This document shows positions 12,892 through 63,788 of a DNA stretch of 64,000 nt, piece by piece. The translations under genes and the position numbers were made by a program. Under the pieces are notes generated by a model. The model was not told the DNA's origin. It saw nothing but the letters and a program-made list of their open reading frames with translations, and made no database searches. The stretch is from Engraulis encrasicolus (taxonomy: Eukaryota > Chordata > Actinopteri > Clupeiformes > Engraulidae). The DNA is taken from NCBI RefSeq assembly GCF_034702125.1, contig NC_085869.1, positions 13,871,907 to 13,935,906 of the forward strand, in the 5' to 3' direction. Within the stretch, counting starts at the first letter, position 1, and each line of letters begins with the position of its first letter.

Positions 12892-14080
12892 CATGTTATA
12901 TTGTATATTTTTTTGAGGGGGGGTTCAGTCAGGAGAGACATTTTTCAGAGGCCGGTTTTCAAAACTGACTGAATGTGTTTTCACATGATGAAGGTGCAGC
13001 TGAGCATATCACTTGCAAAATCCTTAATATAAGGACAAACGCAGCAATTTTTATTTGAATGCCAAATTAACCCATAAAGGCATTTTACGAGTGACAGCGG
13101 ACTAATTGGCTTAGTTGAAAAGTGAGACCTAGGCTGGCACCATCAGTCAACCCAGTTGTTTCATGTTGCTCTCGTCTCGTGTGCGTCAACATTAAAAATT
13201 GGGAGGTCGCGGTCCTTGAGAGGTCACGGCCATGTAGGCACATGACAGCATTAAACTATACGCATTGCTGACCTAGTTTTGCCATTGAGTTCAGATTTTA
13301 TAGCTGTATTTGTACCAAATACTAATTATAGCCAAAGTCAAATTTCAGGTCAGTAGGTCTGGACTATTTGGCTGCATGTATTCAGGGCTATATATTTTCA
13401 CATAATAAAAGCAGTGATGGCCCAATGTCCCGACTGATCTTTGAACACACAGAGCCATCTGCTGAAAGCTCTGTCAGGTTTACAGTTTACCTGATACGGT
13501 CGCCACAGTCAGCGCCCGCGGCCAAAGATATGTAATTGTAGAAGCAGCAAGTGCACATTAGTAATAGAGAGACTATGAGCTGAAGTGCACAAACCCTCAC
13601 GTTGAACGTTATACTACACATGCATGTGAGAATGCTGAAATAATAAAAGAAAACTACTCAGAGCCAGCTGTGTGTGCGGTCTGTCTGTGCTCCTGTCCTG
13701 CCAACTAGTCCCCCCTACTGCCATAGTATTCATTGCCGCTTTAAGAGCTGTGGGCGCCTTGAAACCGTCAAGTTCCATGTTTGTATCTTGAAATTGAGAG
13801 CAGACGAACTCCATGTTGTTACAAAGTTATCAACAAGAAACCCCTCCTTTTATTTTAATTTTAATTTAATTGTGTTTTGTTTGTTTTCGCGCAACTATCG
13901 GAGGCACATGTATGACTTTACGCGCGGACGCATAGGAGCTTGTGTTCTGTTTTTGACGAAAAGGGGAGGAGGTAAGATACGCTTTAGCTTAGCGTGATAT
14001 TCGCTTAAATTAAAATCAGCTAGCGGAGTTTTCCAAAGTAACACAATTCACATCATAGTTGTTCTGGATTTACGGATCTG
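12892..14080. other. Upstream region and probable 5' UTR of ctdsp1
   Basis: No coding sequence recognised. The last 200 bases before the start codon are locally richer in CpG (GACTTTACGCGCGGACGCAT near 13913) than the surrounding AT-rich DNA, consistent with a TATA-less promoter and 5' UTR, but the transcription start cannot be placed from sequence alone. Confidence 0.35.
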
Positions 14081-39199
<25,119 letters not shown>

Positions 39200-41591
39200 C
39201 CGCGGAGTTAGCTGGAGTGGCAGCTTTCGCCTCGGGGGCCAGGGAGGCCTGCATGGGCAATGGGGCCCCACGCTGCTTCCCATGTTAAGGACCAGCCTGT
39301 CTCGGTCTGAATCACTTTACCCAGAATTCCATTCACAGGACATTGTCTATTGGCTGAGAGAGAGTGTGCGAGAGAACGAGAGAGCGAGCGAGAGACGACA
39401 GCTGGAAGAGGCGTGGTATTTGGTTATTATTAGAGATGGATCTGTGGGACTGCTTAATTATAAGAAAGGAAAACAAGAAACGTGAGAATTGCATCGATCA
39501 TTTTTAACACTTGAATGTGTGTTATTCCTCGATTTTTTTTTTTAGTTTTTTGTTTTTTTTTGTTTTATTTTTTAGTTCCCAGACAAGGTAGAGGGACACC
39601 CATTTAAAAGAACTGTAGAAATGACTATTTTACTAAGTTCCAGTCCTCACTGGAATGAAGCTGGTGAATAGTGTAGTTTGTAGTGGGACTTGCTTTTCCA
39701 CAGGCTACTTGGGTGTTTATCTCGAGTTAAACTACCCTCATTCCCTCTCGATTAAATTGAGTTTATCTCAGAAGCCCAAGTGAGGACGGAACAGCAACGG
39801 CAATCAGCACGGTTTCTTTCTATGCTGTCTCCCAACTTCACAGGTTATTTTTGTAAAATAAGCAATATTTATTATTAATCTTTTTATGACTCTTGACATT
39901 TCTTTTTAGTCCTATTTTTTGTCAAGATCTTCTAATACTGCCACAATCATTCTTTGTAGCATTCGTATCGACTGCAGAGATTCAGTAAGTGCGTATGGAT
40001 ATAAGAAAGGGAATCTGGCCAGGTCCCCTCTGTAGTGCCAGCCCCTATCGTCAGCTCCCCTCTCATGGTTAAAAAAAAAGCAAAAAAAAGCAGTCGGCTG
40101 GATTTGTGACGCACACACACACGTTTGCCTTATATCTTGCCTTAAAAGTACCCATGTTTTTTAATATGGCAACAAAATGATCAGTCTGTAGCTACAGTTG
40201 AAGGTAGACCTTTTTGTAATTAAAAAGAAAATCCAAGAATGTTATTTGAGATACAAATATATTCTATTAATCAAAGCAGAAGGATACTGGAAAAATAATA
40301 CTAATGATCATGCATACTCTACAGGTGTTAAACGCATTAACTTTTCGTCGTGTCAGGAAATCAGAAAGTGTGGAGGCGCGTTAGCGTTAGCGTCCGTCTG
40401 TCACTCCTCACCTGATCAGAGACATGTGCCTGAAAGGAGAGGGGATAATGTTGCCGACGGGACGGGATGGGAGACCTCCCCTAGGAGGATATAGCAAGTT
40501 TTGTCACCTCGCCGACTGGCTTCGTTCAGCTCCCCTCGTCTGTTTGCCTCGTCGGCTGTGGCCTCGGGGGGAGTCTACGTTGTCTGGTCGGGGGGCACAT
40601 CACAGGCCCGGGCGAGGTTTCTATATATATATAATGTAAACTTGTGTGATTGAAATCTGATGCAAAGTCCCGCAAGTGCCAATGCAAGACAGTGGGCATG
40701 TGAGGAGGTTGGTCGATTGGTTGTCCTGTGTGGGATGCTGTTTGGATGTGTTTGTACTTCTTTTGTTTGTTTTTTGATGTCTGTTTGTTTGTTGAGTTGA
40801 GTGTTGGGGGTTAGAGCACAAAAAAAGATATTGGATGGTTGTTTTAAAAAAAAAGAAAAATGCTACATTGTTTTTGTCCATTTATAATTTTTGTAAAATG
40901 TTTTATTTTTAATAGATGTTATGTTGACAACGCAGTGCCTTCATGCTCATATTGCGATGATGCTATTTGATAATGGTGAAGAGTATCATGATGATGATGA
41001 TGATGATGATATCAGTACTGTGCCAAGGGGAAACGGTTTGTGATCCAATATTGTCTTCAGCAGCAGCAGTTTTGATTTCATGTTCAGTTTCTTTTTTCGA
41101 CAAGCGCAACGGCTTCCTCCATTCTCTCCAGTACTTGAATCTGACCATTTATCTGTCTTTTAATTTCTCTTTCTCTCTCTGAATCTTTCTTTCTGTCTCT
41201 CTCTCTCTATTCTTTTAATCTTTGACATAGCATTGAATGTAATATGCTTACGTATTTCAGCAACAATCTAGGCCTTTTGTGTTGACGTCTCAATAGGCAC
41301 TTCTAGAGGGGTAGGACCTTCAACACTTAATGTGCAACAAGAAAATAGATACTATAAATGGTACTCGTCAGAATGATTAATTTGTGTACATGGAATTAAA
41401 AAAAGCTCCTGATCCAAAAGTAAGAGGCTTAGGAGCTACTATGTGTTGATGTAGAACACTCGTTTGCCACAAAAGCCCAAACAGACTCCAGATTGCTGTG
41501 GGTTACAATTATTATTTTTCTCTCAGAGCATAGAATTCACTGTGTTTTTCACACTCTTAACTGAACTTCTCAGTTTCCAGAATCTGCTTCA

Positions 41592-41721
<130 letters not shown>

Positions 41722-42437
41722 TGTTAATATCATGTTTGATTTGTGGATGACCAAATCATTCCCAAAGCACCTTCTTATAAAGGAAATAAAATGATGGAAT
41801 TGCCATGCAGACGTAAGGCCTCTAGGGGCTTGCCTTAGCTGCTGAAAGGCCCCACGTCCGCCCCATGTTTTAGCATACAGCCCACCCCACAGCAGCCGCC
41901 TTTGCACTGTATTTAAGGCGATGGATAGTGTGCAGTCGGCAGTACGTGGGTTACTGTGATCCGCATGAAAAGTGACAGGTGCCCAGCACGGTGTAGTCAC
42001 TGCGTAAATGCCTCGGCCCTTCTGGCCAGGTCTTTGCTGCGCACTTTCATTTTCGGACAGATAAATAACGTGTGGGATCAGTGTTTGTATTCATGAACAA
42101 AGTTTTTTTTGTTTGTTTGTTTGTTTTTGTGTTTATTTTTCATTCATTCAGTTCTGTTATTTACTCCTGTTGTCTCTCACAAGGCAGGGTGTAAAGTCCC
42201 CCAGGTTGAATAAATATTCAAATGTATGGAACCTATCTTTAGTAGAATATTTATGAAAAAATACATAACATATTAAGCTATGAAATAAAAACAATCAGTA
42301 TTAATAAGTCCTGTTTTATTTTTCAGTTTTATTTTTTTCATCTGGGTGTTTTTCACATAGAGGCCTATATTTCTGGATTCAACCTCTGATTATCTCTCAT
42401 TGCTTTATGACAATGACTTTGTAAGAGGCGTGAAGCA

Positions 42438-42443
42438 AATAAA
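42438..42443 (+). terminator. Probable polyadenylation signal of ctdsp1
   Basis: AATAAA in GAAGCAAATAAAGTTTAACT, the last strong signal before a run of MITEs and SINEs starts at about 42.73 kb. Confidence 0.45.
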
Positions 42444-42730
42444 GTTTAACTGTATGATCACACCTTTTACGTAATACCTGTTCTGGCCCCATGCGTGTCA
42501 ATGTAAAGCAAGGGGGTTTGGTTTGTTAGGTCGAAAGCATGCCCCCTTGAGGACCCAAGTAGAAATGCACTTTCTGTCCACCATTTCAGAAATCAGTTTT
42601 TCCCAGCATTCACTTAACATGTACAGTAATACATTTGACATTTATTTTTCCTCTTCCTTTTTATAGTCTAGTAAAGTTGTACAGACATTTAAGATGTCAA
42701 GCTGTCAATACATTATTGGGAGCTCTTTAA

Positions 42731-43153
42731 AGGAACAGTCCACCCTTTTTTATTTTCACATATTAGCAGTATTTTCAAGCATTATTCATGGATGTGCATA
42801 TAATTTTCGTCTATGTGTTTGCATTACCTAGTTAGTACAGCCAAATTAAGAGTAGCAATGCAAGTCTATGGGCAGCAATCAAAGCATCATCAAATGTAAT
42901 TATAAACTACTTAAAAAATGAATGCAAAATTCACCAGAGTGCAAAACAGCTATTTAATCCCGTCCTGTTATCACTTATGGCTTGATGCTAATGCTGCCCA
43001 TTTACTTCCAGTGATTATGCTAAGCTATGCTAATAATTCTGATCCAATAAATCTGAGTACTGAAAACACTGATAAGAAAATGATATGCATATTCATGAAT
43101 ATTGCTCGGAAATACAGCAAATATGTGAAAATCAAAAAAGGTGGACTGTTCCT
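42731..43153. repeat. TTAA MITE (423 bp)
   Basis: Ends AGGAACAGTCCACCCTTTTT and AAAAAAGGTGGACTGTTCCT, inverted and near perfect for about 38 bp; TTAA at 42727-42730 and 43154-43157. Confidence 0.9.
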
Positions 43154-43791
43154 TTAAAACATTCAAGTGTCAATATACCCAAGGCACTATAAGAGATTTT
43201 TTGAGAAATTTCATTCAACAATCAACTATACATACGGTACTAAAAGGGTGAGAAGAAATCCTATACTGACATGTCCTAACCAGGCCCAGCAACGGGTGGT
43301 GGCAAGAGCCCCTACACTGATGAGCACCAAGGGAAAAAGGTGAGGACCCAGAAGCACTCCAATTACCTGCTTGTGTTTAGGACCAGTCCCAGACTTTGAA
43401 ATGCAGAGTATAGTAGTGTTCTGGGTTACACAGTATGTCTTAACAGTATGTTCTTAACAGTTTTCTGATGGTGGGAGGGTGAATTTTCTTACAAATGATA
43501 ATTCCTTTACCACAAGGACATTTCAACATGGCACACATATCATGTAATGCTGTTAAATTTAGACATAAGTCCATTAACTGCAGGCCTTTTATTGTCTTTA
43601 CAATATCAAGGTATCTACACATTATTGATCACCAAATGTAATGCTTTTTTTGGACCGTTTTAAGCTTTGTAGCCAATGAAAGAAAGGAGACAGTGCAACT
43701 TCTTGCTGCTCGAGTGGAGGACAGCACATCACTGAACACTGAAAACTGTACAGACATCCTTCATTCATTGTGCCCAAATCTGACCAAAGCA

Positions 43792-43966
43792 GGCCCTACC
43801 ATGGCGCAAATGGTAGGGCACTCGTTTGCCATGCGGACGACACAGGTTCGATTCCCGGCCCAGGTCCTTTGTCGACCCTTCCCCATCTTCCTCTCCCCAC
43901 TCACTTCCTGTCATAAGCTTCACTATCCTGTCAAATAAAGGCAAAAAAGGCCCAGAAAAACATTTT
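43792..43966 (+). repeat. tRNA-derived SINE, fullest copy
   Basis: tRNA-like head with A box near 43802 (TGGCGCAAATGG) and B box GGTTCGATTCC at 43845-43855, then a CT-rich body (CTTCCTCTCCCCACTCACTT) and the tail CCTGTCAAATAAAGGCAAAAA. Reference copy for the other SINEs here. Confidence 0.8.
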
Positions 43967-44850
43967 TTTTTAAAATCTCAACAATAGCTGCTACTGTATG
44001 TGAAATATGAACCTGACTCAACAGATGAATGTCTTCCGCCTTGCTCCACAAACATTCATCTGGAGTTACACCATAGGTGTAGGTCTCAGAAGGCGTGGTT
44101 TTATGAAAAAAGTAAATTAAAAATCCTTGCATGTGATAGGGGAACAGTTGTCTGACATTTTTAATGTGGTGCTTAATACTTCAGCTACTCACAGATTCAA
44201 AAATACAGTTGAAAATACAGAATCAAGGTCGTTGAGTGAGTCTATGCGAGCTGCCATTGCTGTCTAGAGCAACGGTCGTGTTTCACTTATTTTTCCTTTG
44301 TCCACTAAGATTTCGACCACGTCACATCTCTGAAAAACCTGCGATCCTACGGTTCTACTGCATTTTGGTGTGGGAGCAGTGTGAATCCTAAGGTCCTCCA
44401 AACCCTCGCGTTATCTCATGACGCTGAGCGGAAATACATGAGGGTCTGGCGTCTGGCAAGTGAAATGCAATGCCAAACCACAAAAACGGTGATGTCTAAT
44501 GCTTTTAAGGCCTTAACCCATTGATACCTAAAGCACCTGCAAAAAACGCCTAAGCCCTTGTTGGTAAAGTTGCCCTCTGCCTCTGATGCACATAAAAACA
44601 TGAAATAAGTTGCATTTAAACCCTATGACCCTCATCTGAATGTGTTCATTCAGCTGTAACATACCCACAGTTTTATTTAAAAAAGCTAAAATCTCAAGAG
44701 CCTGAATGCAGCGTATACAGTATGTGTCTCCAGGCACCAAAGGTCAAACAACATATACAAGTCATCAGGCTAAAATGGGTTAACAGACATACTATACTGT
44801 ACTTTATTTCAGACATTTGAAGACCTCTTAAGGATCCAGGGGGACCCTCA

Positions 44851-45061
44851 CAGTGTTGCCAGATTGGGCGGTTGCCTGCCCAATTGGGCTACTTAGGATG
44901 AGCGTCTGCGAGTAAAAATCGTCCATTTGCCGTTTTTTTTTTGCCGTTTTGGGCCCATATAAGTCAATGTAATTTGTTAAATTTGGGCGGAATTTAGAGC
45001 ATTTTGGCGTTTTTTGAGAAGCTTTTGGGCGGGATTTGGTCAGACACATCTGGCAACACTG
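44851..45061. repeat. hAT-like MITE, TTGCCAGAT family, copy 2, with 8-bp TSD
   Basis: Ends CAGTGTTGCCAGATTGGGCG and ACATCTGGCAACACTG. Flanked by perfect 8-bp direct repeats GACCCTCA (44843-44850 and 45062-45069), the hallmark of hAT insertion. Confidence 0.9.
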
Positions 45062-46197
45062 GACCCTCAATATGTCTCAAGTCAAGAGGAAGAGAGACAT
45101 CTGCTGCTCATTTAGGTGTTTGAAAACAAATGAAGAACTGTAGAAAGGATGAAGAAAGCATTTATTGAAATATTATTTTAAAACAAGGAAATGACAACAA
45201 TGCAATAAACCCAGTACTGTTGCCTGCTTAAAATGAATGATGAAATAAATATGGAATTTGAAAAAGAAAGAAAGAAAGAAAAGAAAAGACGGCTTCCACA
45301 CGGGAAACTAGCTAAATTGCATTAGATTAGTATGTGTTGTTTCTACATTTGGGAAATACTGAAATTGAAAAGTCAAGTCACATACTGTATGAGTTGGTTA
45401 ATATGTCTCGGTTATCAACTCTTCTAAACTACCCTTCTTTTTGGCCCTGTGTATTTACATGACATGCTTCCGTCTAGACCGCTTCCCATTGCGCCTCATA
45501 CACCTCACCTCATACGTAACACCCCAAATCCGGCATCCCAGAGACTATGTATCCCTTAAAAAAAGTCTATACAAAGGACAAGAAGTACAAATATACATCA
45601 ATCAATGAACTTATTATTAGACAAATAACAGATAACTACAACTACAAATAAAATCAAATCTGAGAAGACCTGGAGAATATCAATTTATGTTGCTGATGTT
45701 TGCTGTAAGGGCAATTTCATTAAAACCATTTAATGAAACAAATACTTGATAGTTTTTGATTTCTGTGATTAAGATTTGTTTTTTTTGTTCAAATATAGCT
45801 ACAAATACAAAACATTTAAAAAAATTAAGATTGAAATTTAACTTCAAAGGTTTCAAGAATCCAGCACATAGTAGGAGAGCTGTTATATACGTAAATTATA
45901 TTGCATGTCTAGTCTCTCTCTGGACAATGTAAAACGTTTCCGAGTACATGATATTCTATCAGGTTCAAGTCATCACATTTGACAGCGCTTTCAGTTTTCC
46001 ACGCCTCTCCAACAAGTAAGAAAACGGAACACCTAAAAAAAATAACTAAACGAATGCAGATCCTCTTCGAAGTCGCCGACCTGTATCAAAGCCGCCGTCT
46101 CGCTGTCATGTTTTATAGATCACCTGTGAAAATCAGCAAAGGTTATATTAAAAAAAGTATAGCTTAACTGCAAGTGGTGCTATAACCAATTAATTAT

Positions 46198-46485
46198 GGT
46201 AACACTTTATTTTAGTGTAACATCTATTGGCACTAATACATACAATGTTAATGATTTCATACGTAACTTGTAAGGCATGTACTAAGCAAAAGCTAAGGCC
46301 TACAAGGTCCTTACTAAAGTTAAATTGGTAATAAATTCCTTTTTGCGCAGGAACAAGACATTTACAAAACATGTCAAACAAATGTTTGATTTTGCTAAAA
46401 GCAATTTTTTTTTTGCTGAAGTTACTTCTAGAGGCACATTGTATGTATTAGTGCTAATAGATGTAACACTAAAATAAAGTGTTAA
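46198..46485. repeat. MITE, GGTAACACTTTATTTTAG family, copy 1
   Basis: Left GGTAACACTTTATTTTAGTG then ATCTATTGGCACTAATACAT; right inverted equivalent ending CTAAAATAAAGTGTTAAC. Second copy at 61986-62258. Confidence 0.8.
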
Positions 46486-46582
46486 CGAAATTATATAAAT
46501 TGAAATTGAATGCAAGCCCATGACTGCTTTCCTTGTGGTGAACTCAAGCAAGACTTCAGATGCTCAATGTTTGGGATGTGTT

Positions 46583-46930
46583 AGGGGTGTCAATCTCAGT
46601 CCCGCGGAGTCATTTTATTTGACCGGCCAGATCATATTTGTATTACAGTTGGCTCACATACACATCTGTAGCATATTAAGACTTAACATGAAATTTAGTG
46701 CAGCACAGAATTATGAGTAGGTTCAGGCCAGTGAAACAGCTCACACTCAAATGCAGCAGAATATGTGCAGGCACAATTGAACTATGATGGCAATATATGT
46801 CTGAAATGTATGCGAGTATTGAGGGTATGCACACTTTTAATCAATTTTTTTAAATAAATATTGAGTTTGGCCCGCGACTTCATTCCAGATTTCGATTTTG
46901 GCCCTCGATGAATTTGAGTTTGACAACCCT
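46583..46930. repeat. hAT-like MITE (GGGGTGTCAAACT ends), copy 2
   Basis: Left AGGGGTGTCAATCTCAGTCC, right TTTGAGTTTGACAACCCT. Internal GAGTTTGGCCCGCGACTTC and TTTTGGCCCTCGATG match the family of 11887-12353. Confidence 0.65.
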
Positions 46931-47001
46931 TTAGGCTATGTACAACTTTGGTCTGCGGCCCTATGGTTAAGAATCCCTGTGTTAGGCTATGTACATGTAG
47001 T

Positions 47002-47160
47002 ATATCGTCACCTTCTTAAAATAATCGCCTAAGTCATTTTTTTCCAGGTTTGTCAGGGAACACAAAAACTCCCTCAGAATGGGGGAGGACATGAGTTAGG
47101 CGAAAACGTGAACTTGACCAAAAAATGACTTAGGCGATTATTTTAAGAAGGTGACGATAT
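47002..47160. repeat. Long-inverted-repeat MITE
   Basis: Arms of about 42 bp, near-perfect: ATATCGTCACCTTCTTAAAA and ATCGCCTAAGTCATTTTTT at the left, their complements at the right ending GGTGACGATAT. Flanking ATAT belongs to the palindrome or the target site. Confidence 0.85.
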
Positions 47161-47390
47161 GACTCATCTTGTTTGTTTGGTTCTAACGGCTTGCGTTGGG
47201 ATGAGGAGAGGACATGCCTCCTTTAAGCGCTAGGACCATTAACAACCATTAGAGGAGCAGCATGTGCATTCTGAATGCATGCTATTAAAGCCAGATCAGA
47301 TCAGATGATCACACGCTACACGTGGTCCCCTTACATCAGCACTTCTGCACTTACTCACTCCCATCTGAGGCCTGCACATACTGTATGCAG

Positions 47391-47541
47391 GGCCGCCAAC
47401 AGGGGGGACAAAGGGGAATGTTGTCCCGGGCTCAGGGAGATAAAGGGCCCAGAATTGGCTCCCCATTACATTGTATGTATTGGGTATGGGGCCCTTTCTG
47501 ATGACTTTGTCCTGGGCGCCGGGAAAGCTGTCAGCGGCCCT
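47391..47541. repeat. CAGGGCCGCC-type MITE
   Basis: Left CAGGGCCGCCAACAGGGGGG, right AAAGCTGTCAGCGGCCCTG, inverted ends of about 12-18 bp with mismatches. A fragment of the same kind lies at 60048-60130. Confidence 0.65.
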
Positions 47542-48247
47542 GTGTGTATGTGTGTGTGTGGTGTGTGCGGTGGACAGCGCGAGTGTTTTTATTTACAGCT
47601 AGTTCCATATCTCATGTCCCATATCTTGGCTATCCGCTGGCGGGCGGGCTACTTATCCATACAAACCTGTTGACTTGTTGGTTGAAAGGCTCGTGTCAAC
47701 AGTCCCGCTTTCTGCAACCCCCTTATCTGCTTCAGAAATCCACAAGTGTATGCCGCTACAACCGCACAAGGCTTTCAACGTCTTACAGCCCTCGAAACTT
47801 GATCGGGCACAGCTAATCTTCCCATAACGTGACCAGGCACCACACTACACTTACGAATGCTTTGAAAATTATTTATAACTTGTTTATTTGGGATATTGGG
47901 TTCTCCTGATTTAATGTGTTGTTATCCGTTGGCGTAGCCCCTCACACCAATGTCTCCTTTCTCCTTTCAGCACTGTGGCGATGGCACAGCGGGTAAATGT
48001 CATAAACAGTTACAATACCCTTAGTCCCACTTGGGGATTACTGAACACTATGGTTGTTTGTGTAATTTATCTTGTGTCTTATTTCACACAAGTTGTTAAA
48101 CCATGTGCCGAATATAACTCGCATACCTTCAGAGGGGTATAAAGGACATCAAGGGTAAGCAGAAAGCCCTTAGTGTTCACCCAGCAATATTCAACTTTGA
48201 CTCCATTCTGACTAAGGAACCGAAGGCTTGTGAGGACGCTTTACCCC
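47542..48247. other. No gene recognised
   Basis: Unique-looking sequence between the MITEs and the last obscurin-like exon seen. A plus-strand CTCCTTTCAG-CACTGTGGCG...CGGGTAAAT resembles a 22-nt exon at about 47971-47992, but nothing supports it. Confidence 0.35.
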
Positions 48248-48315
48248 TCAATGTGTAAATAATGATTGTAAGAAAATCAATAATAATAATAAAAAAGCGT
48301 TGACAAAAGACTTGC

Positions 48316-61448
<13,133 letters not shown>

Positions 61449-61472
61449 CTGCAGTGGACACATACACATATG

Positions 61473-61609
<137 letters not shown>

Positions 61610-61719
61610 TAACTCTTAGGCATTGTCTGTGTACTTGTAGAGAAACAGCAGGTCCCGGACAATCAGAAGTATTCAAAAAAGACAACAAAAAAGGTTAAAA
61701 AGGCCTTTCATTAACCCTG

Positions 61720-61805
61720 AAGAAAGCTCAGCGCCGCTACGCGTGGGTCTCTTTGCCCTCATGTTTTTAAATGAATAGCCATGTTTAAATAAAGGCTTTT
61801 TAATC
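61720..61805. repeat. GCTACGCGTGGG...AATAAAG repeat fragment
   Basis: Matches the repeat at 18109-18205. Confidence 0.6.
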
Positions 61806-61985
61806 ATCTGTGCACAAGAAGGACTTCCTTTCTTGCTTAGGCCTTTTATTAACTTTGGCTCATCTTTAAAATGCCAACATGCATTTTTGCCAACATTTTC
61901 CCCAACCCGAAGGGCACCTGTTTGGATCACATTCAGTAGCTCCATCTGAGTACCGTGTTAAACTCTTAGTGTACTATGTACTGTC

Positions 61986-62258
61986 GGTAACACTCTATTT
62001 TAGGGATACATCTATTAGCACTAATACATACAATGTCCATGTATAAGTAACTTGTAAGGCATGTACAAAGCAAAATCAAACATTTGTTAGGCATGTATTC
62101 GCAAATGTCTTGTTCATGCACAATTACCAATTTAACCTTAGTGGGGACCTAGTAGGCCTTAGCGTTTGCTTAGTACATGCCTTACAAAGTTACTTATGCA
62201 GGCATTAACATTGTATGTATTAGTGCTAATAGATGCATCCCTAAAATAAAGTGTTACC
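61986..62258. repeat. MITE, GGTAACACTTTATTTTAG family, copy 2
   Basis: Left GGTAACACTCTATTTTAGGG, right CCCTAAAATAAAGTGTTACC; internal ATTAGCACTAATACATACAA and AAGGCATGTACAAAGCAAAA shared with 46198-46485. Confidence 0.85.
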
Positions 62259-62337
62259 GTACTGTCTACTACATGTGAATCATTTATTTTGCTATATACT
62301 GTAGGAATGGGACAGGTTGTGTGCAGGGCCAGATTAA

Positions 62338-63788
62338 CCCTCTAGCTACCAGAATTTTTTTTGAATAGGCCGGAATCCTACCAGGAATTCTAAGGAAAAA
62401 TTGACATTTTTGTCATATTCTAAACAATGTCAAATAACTTGAAAAGAAATGAAAAGTGTCAATTACAAGTTACTTTCATATTAAAGTAGAGAAAACACAC
62501 TTTCAAATGGTATATCATTTATGGATAATTAATTGTTCAGTATTCCCATAGAGTGCCTTTGATGTGGATTAAATGATAAAAATGTGATAAAATCCGATAT
62601 TATCTAGGCCTATCTATCTATATATCTATATATTTAGGCCTATCTATCTATCTATCGATCTCTCTATCCATCTATCTATCTATCCTTGGTCTATCCATCC
62701 ATCCATCCAGGGTCAAAGTTGAACAATGATCATGTGACGACAACAAATGTCGTTCACCCAAAAGTCCTGTTTTCAAGCGGTTTCAAGCGGTATAACTGTA
62801 ATGGACTACACTAGCTAATAATGTTTGAACTAAACCATGCCAAAGACGTGTACGGATAACCGGAGAAGTGTCCGCGATAGCAGACAGGACATGCATGGAG
62901 CTCTAGGAAGTTTCCCCTCCCAATTTGGCACAGGTAAGACGCGCCAGGCATCACCGACTTTGACCGGAATTGAAGTGCTACAAACACCACGTTGGTAGGC
63001 TATTATTGGAAGTTAGCATTCAACTCAACGTCTTCGCGCACATTTTTATGAAGGACAACGTGGAGTAGTAACAGTCCTTGACTGCTTTGCCAAAGCTGAC
63101 ACGCAAAATGAGTAACCAATTGTTCCATGCTGCGCTTCCTTCACGATGCGCTGTTACGCAGAGCTGTCGCTGTAAGTTGTTCCAGGAAATAAGATAGTTG
63201 GATAGAACTACCAACTTATGGTTTGACTCTGAAAACACACCGAAGACAGTTTACATGTTTAATATGTAGCGTGTAGACATCGGCTGGACAGTTGTGTTTG
63301 CTATTTAGGACCATGGCAGAACTCATCACAGTTGAACACCATCTCATAAGCTTAATAAAACAACATGATCTAAAAATAGCCTAAATAGTCATACACATGT
63401 GCTGTTGACCATGAAAATAGATCGAAGAGGGTTGGAAGTTTTCATATTTAGTGTATATTGGTTGTAGAAACAGAATGGTTGTGTTTGTAGCCATCCAATC
63501 TCGGACGGCCGTCATTTGAATTGATGGCAGATTGCCAAATCGCATAAAGCGGCGCATCTCGTAATAAAATCTAAAATACTGAAAAATAATATAATATAAA
63601 CATATAGTTTTTATACTGAAAGTATATCGAGGAGGGTCTGTAATATTGAGCTAAAGTGTTTGAAAGCTGGAAAAACTGCATGATGACGGCCGTTCAGCTG
63701 TATTTTCATATGAAAATATTCCGGCCGGCCGCGGCCGTTCTGGTACAGATCCAGCCGGACGTTCACGGCCGTTATGGTAGCTAGAGGG
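62338..63788. mobile_element. piggyBac-like non-autonomous element, 1.45 kb
   Basis: Ends CCCTCTAGCTACCAGAAT and ATGGTAGCTAGAGGG, inverted 14 bp perfect, flanked by TTAA (62334-62337, 63789-63792). CCC at the tip plus TTAA fits piggyBac. Right subterminal region has four CGGCCGT words (63505, 63686, 63732, 63765). No transposase ORF. It is itself inserted in a GGGCCAGATTAA...GGCCTGGGGCCCC repeat. Confidence 0.8.

Noticed and set aside
43792..43867. Candidate tRNA gene with B box GGTTCGATTCC
   Set aside because: Acceptor stem does not close, and a SINE body and AATAAAGG tail follow; other copies share the same tail. It is a SINE head.
47971..47992. 22-nt plus-strand exon (CTCCTTTCAG-CACTGTGGCG...-GTAAAT)
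   Set aside because: Good-looking sites but no frame partner exon, no known micro-exon of this wording, and it lies in otherwise non-coding DNA.
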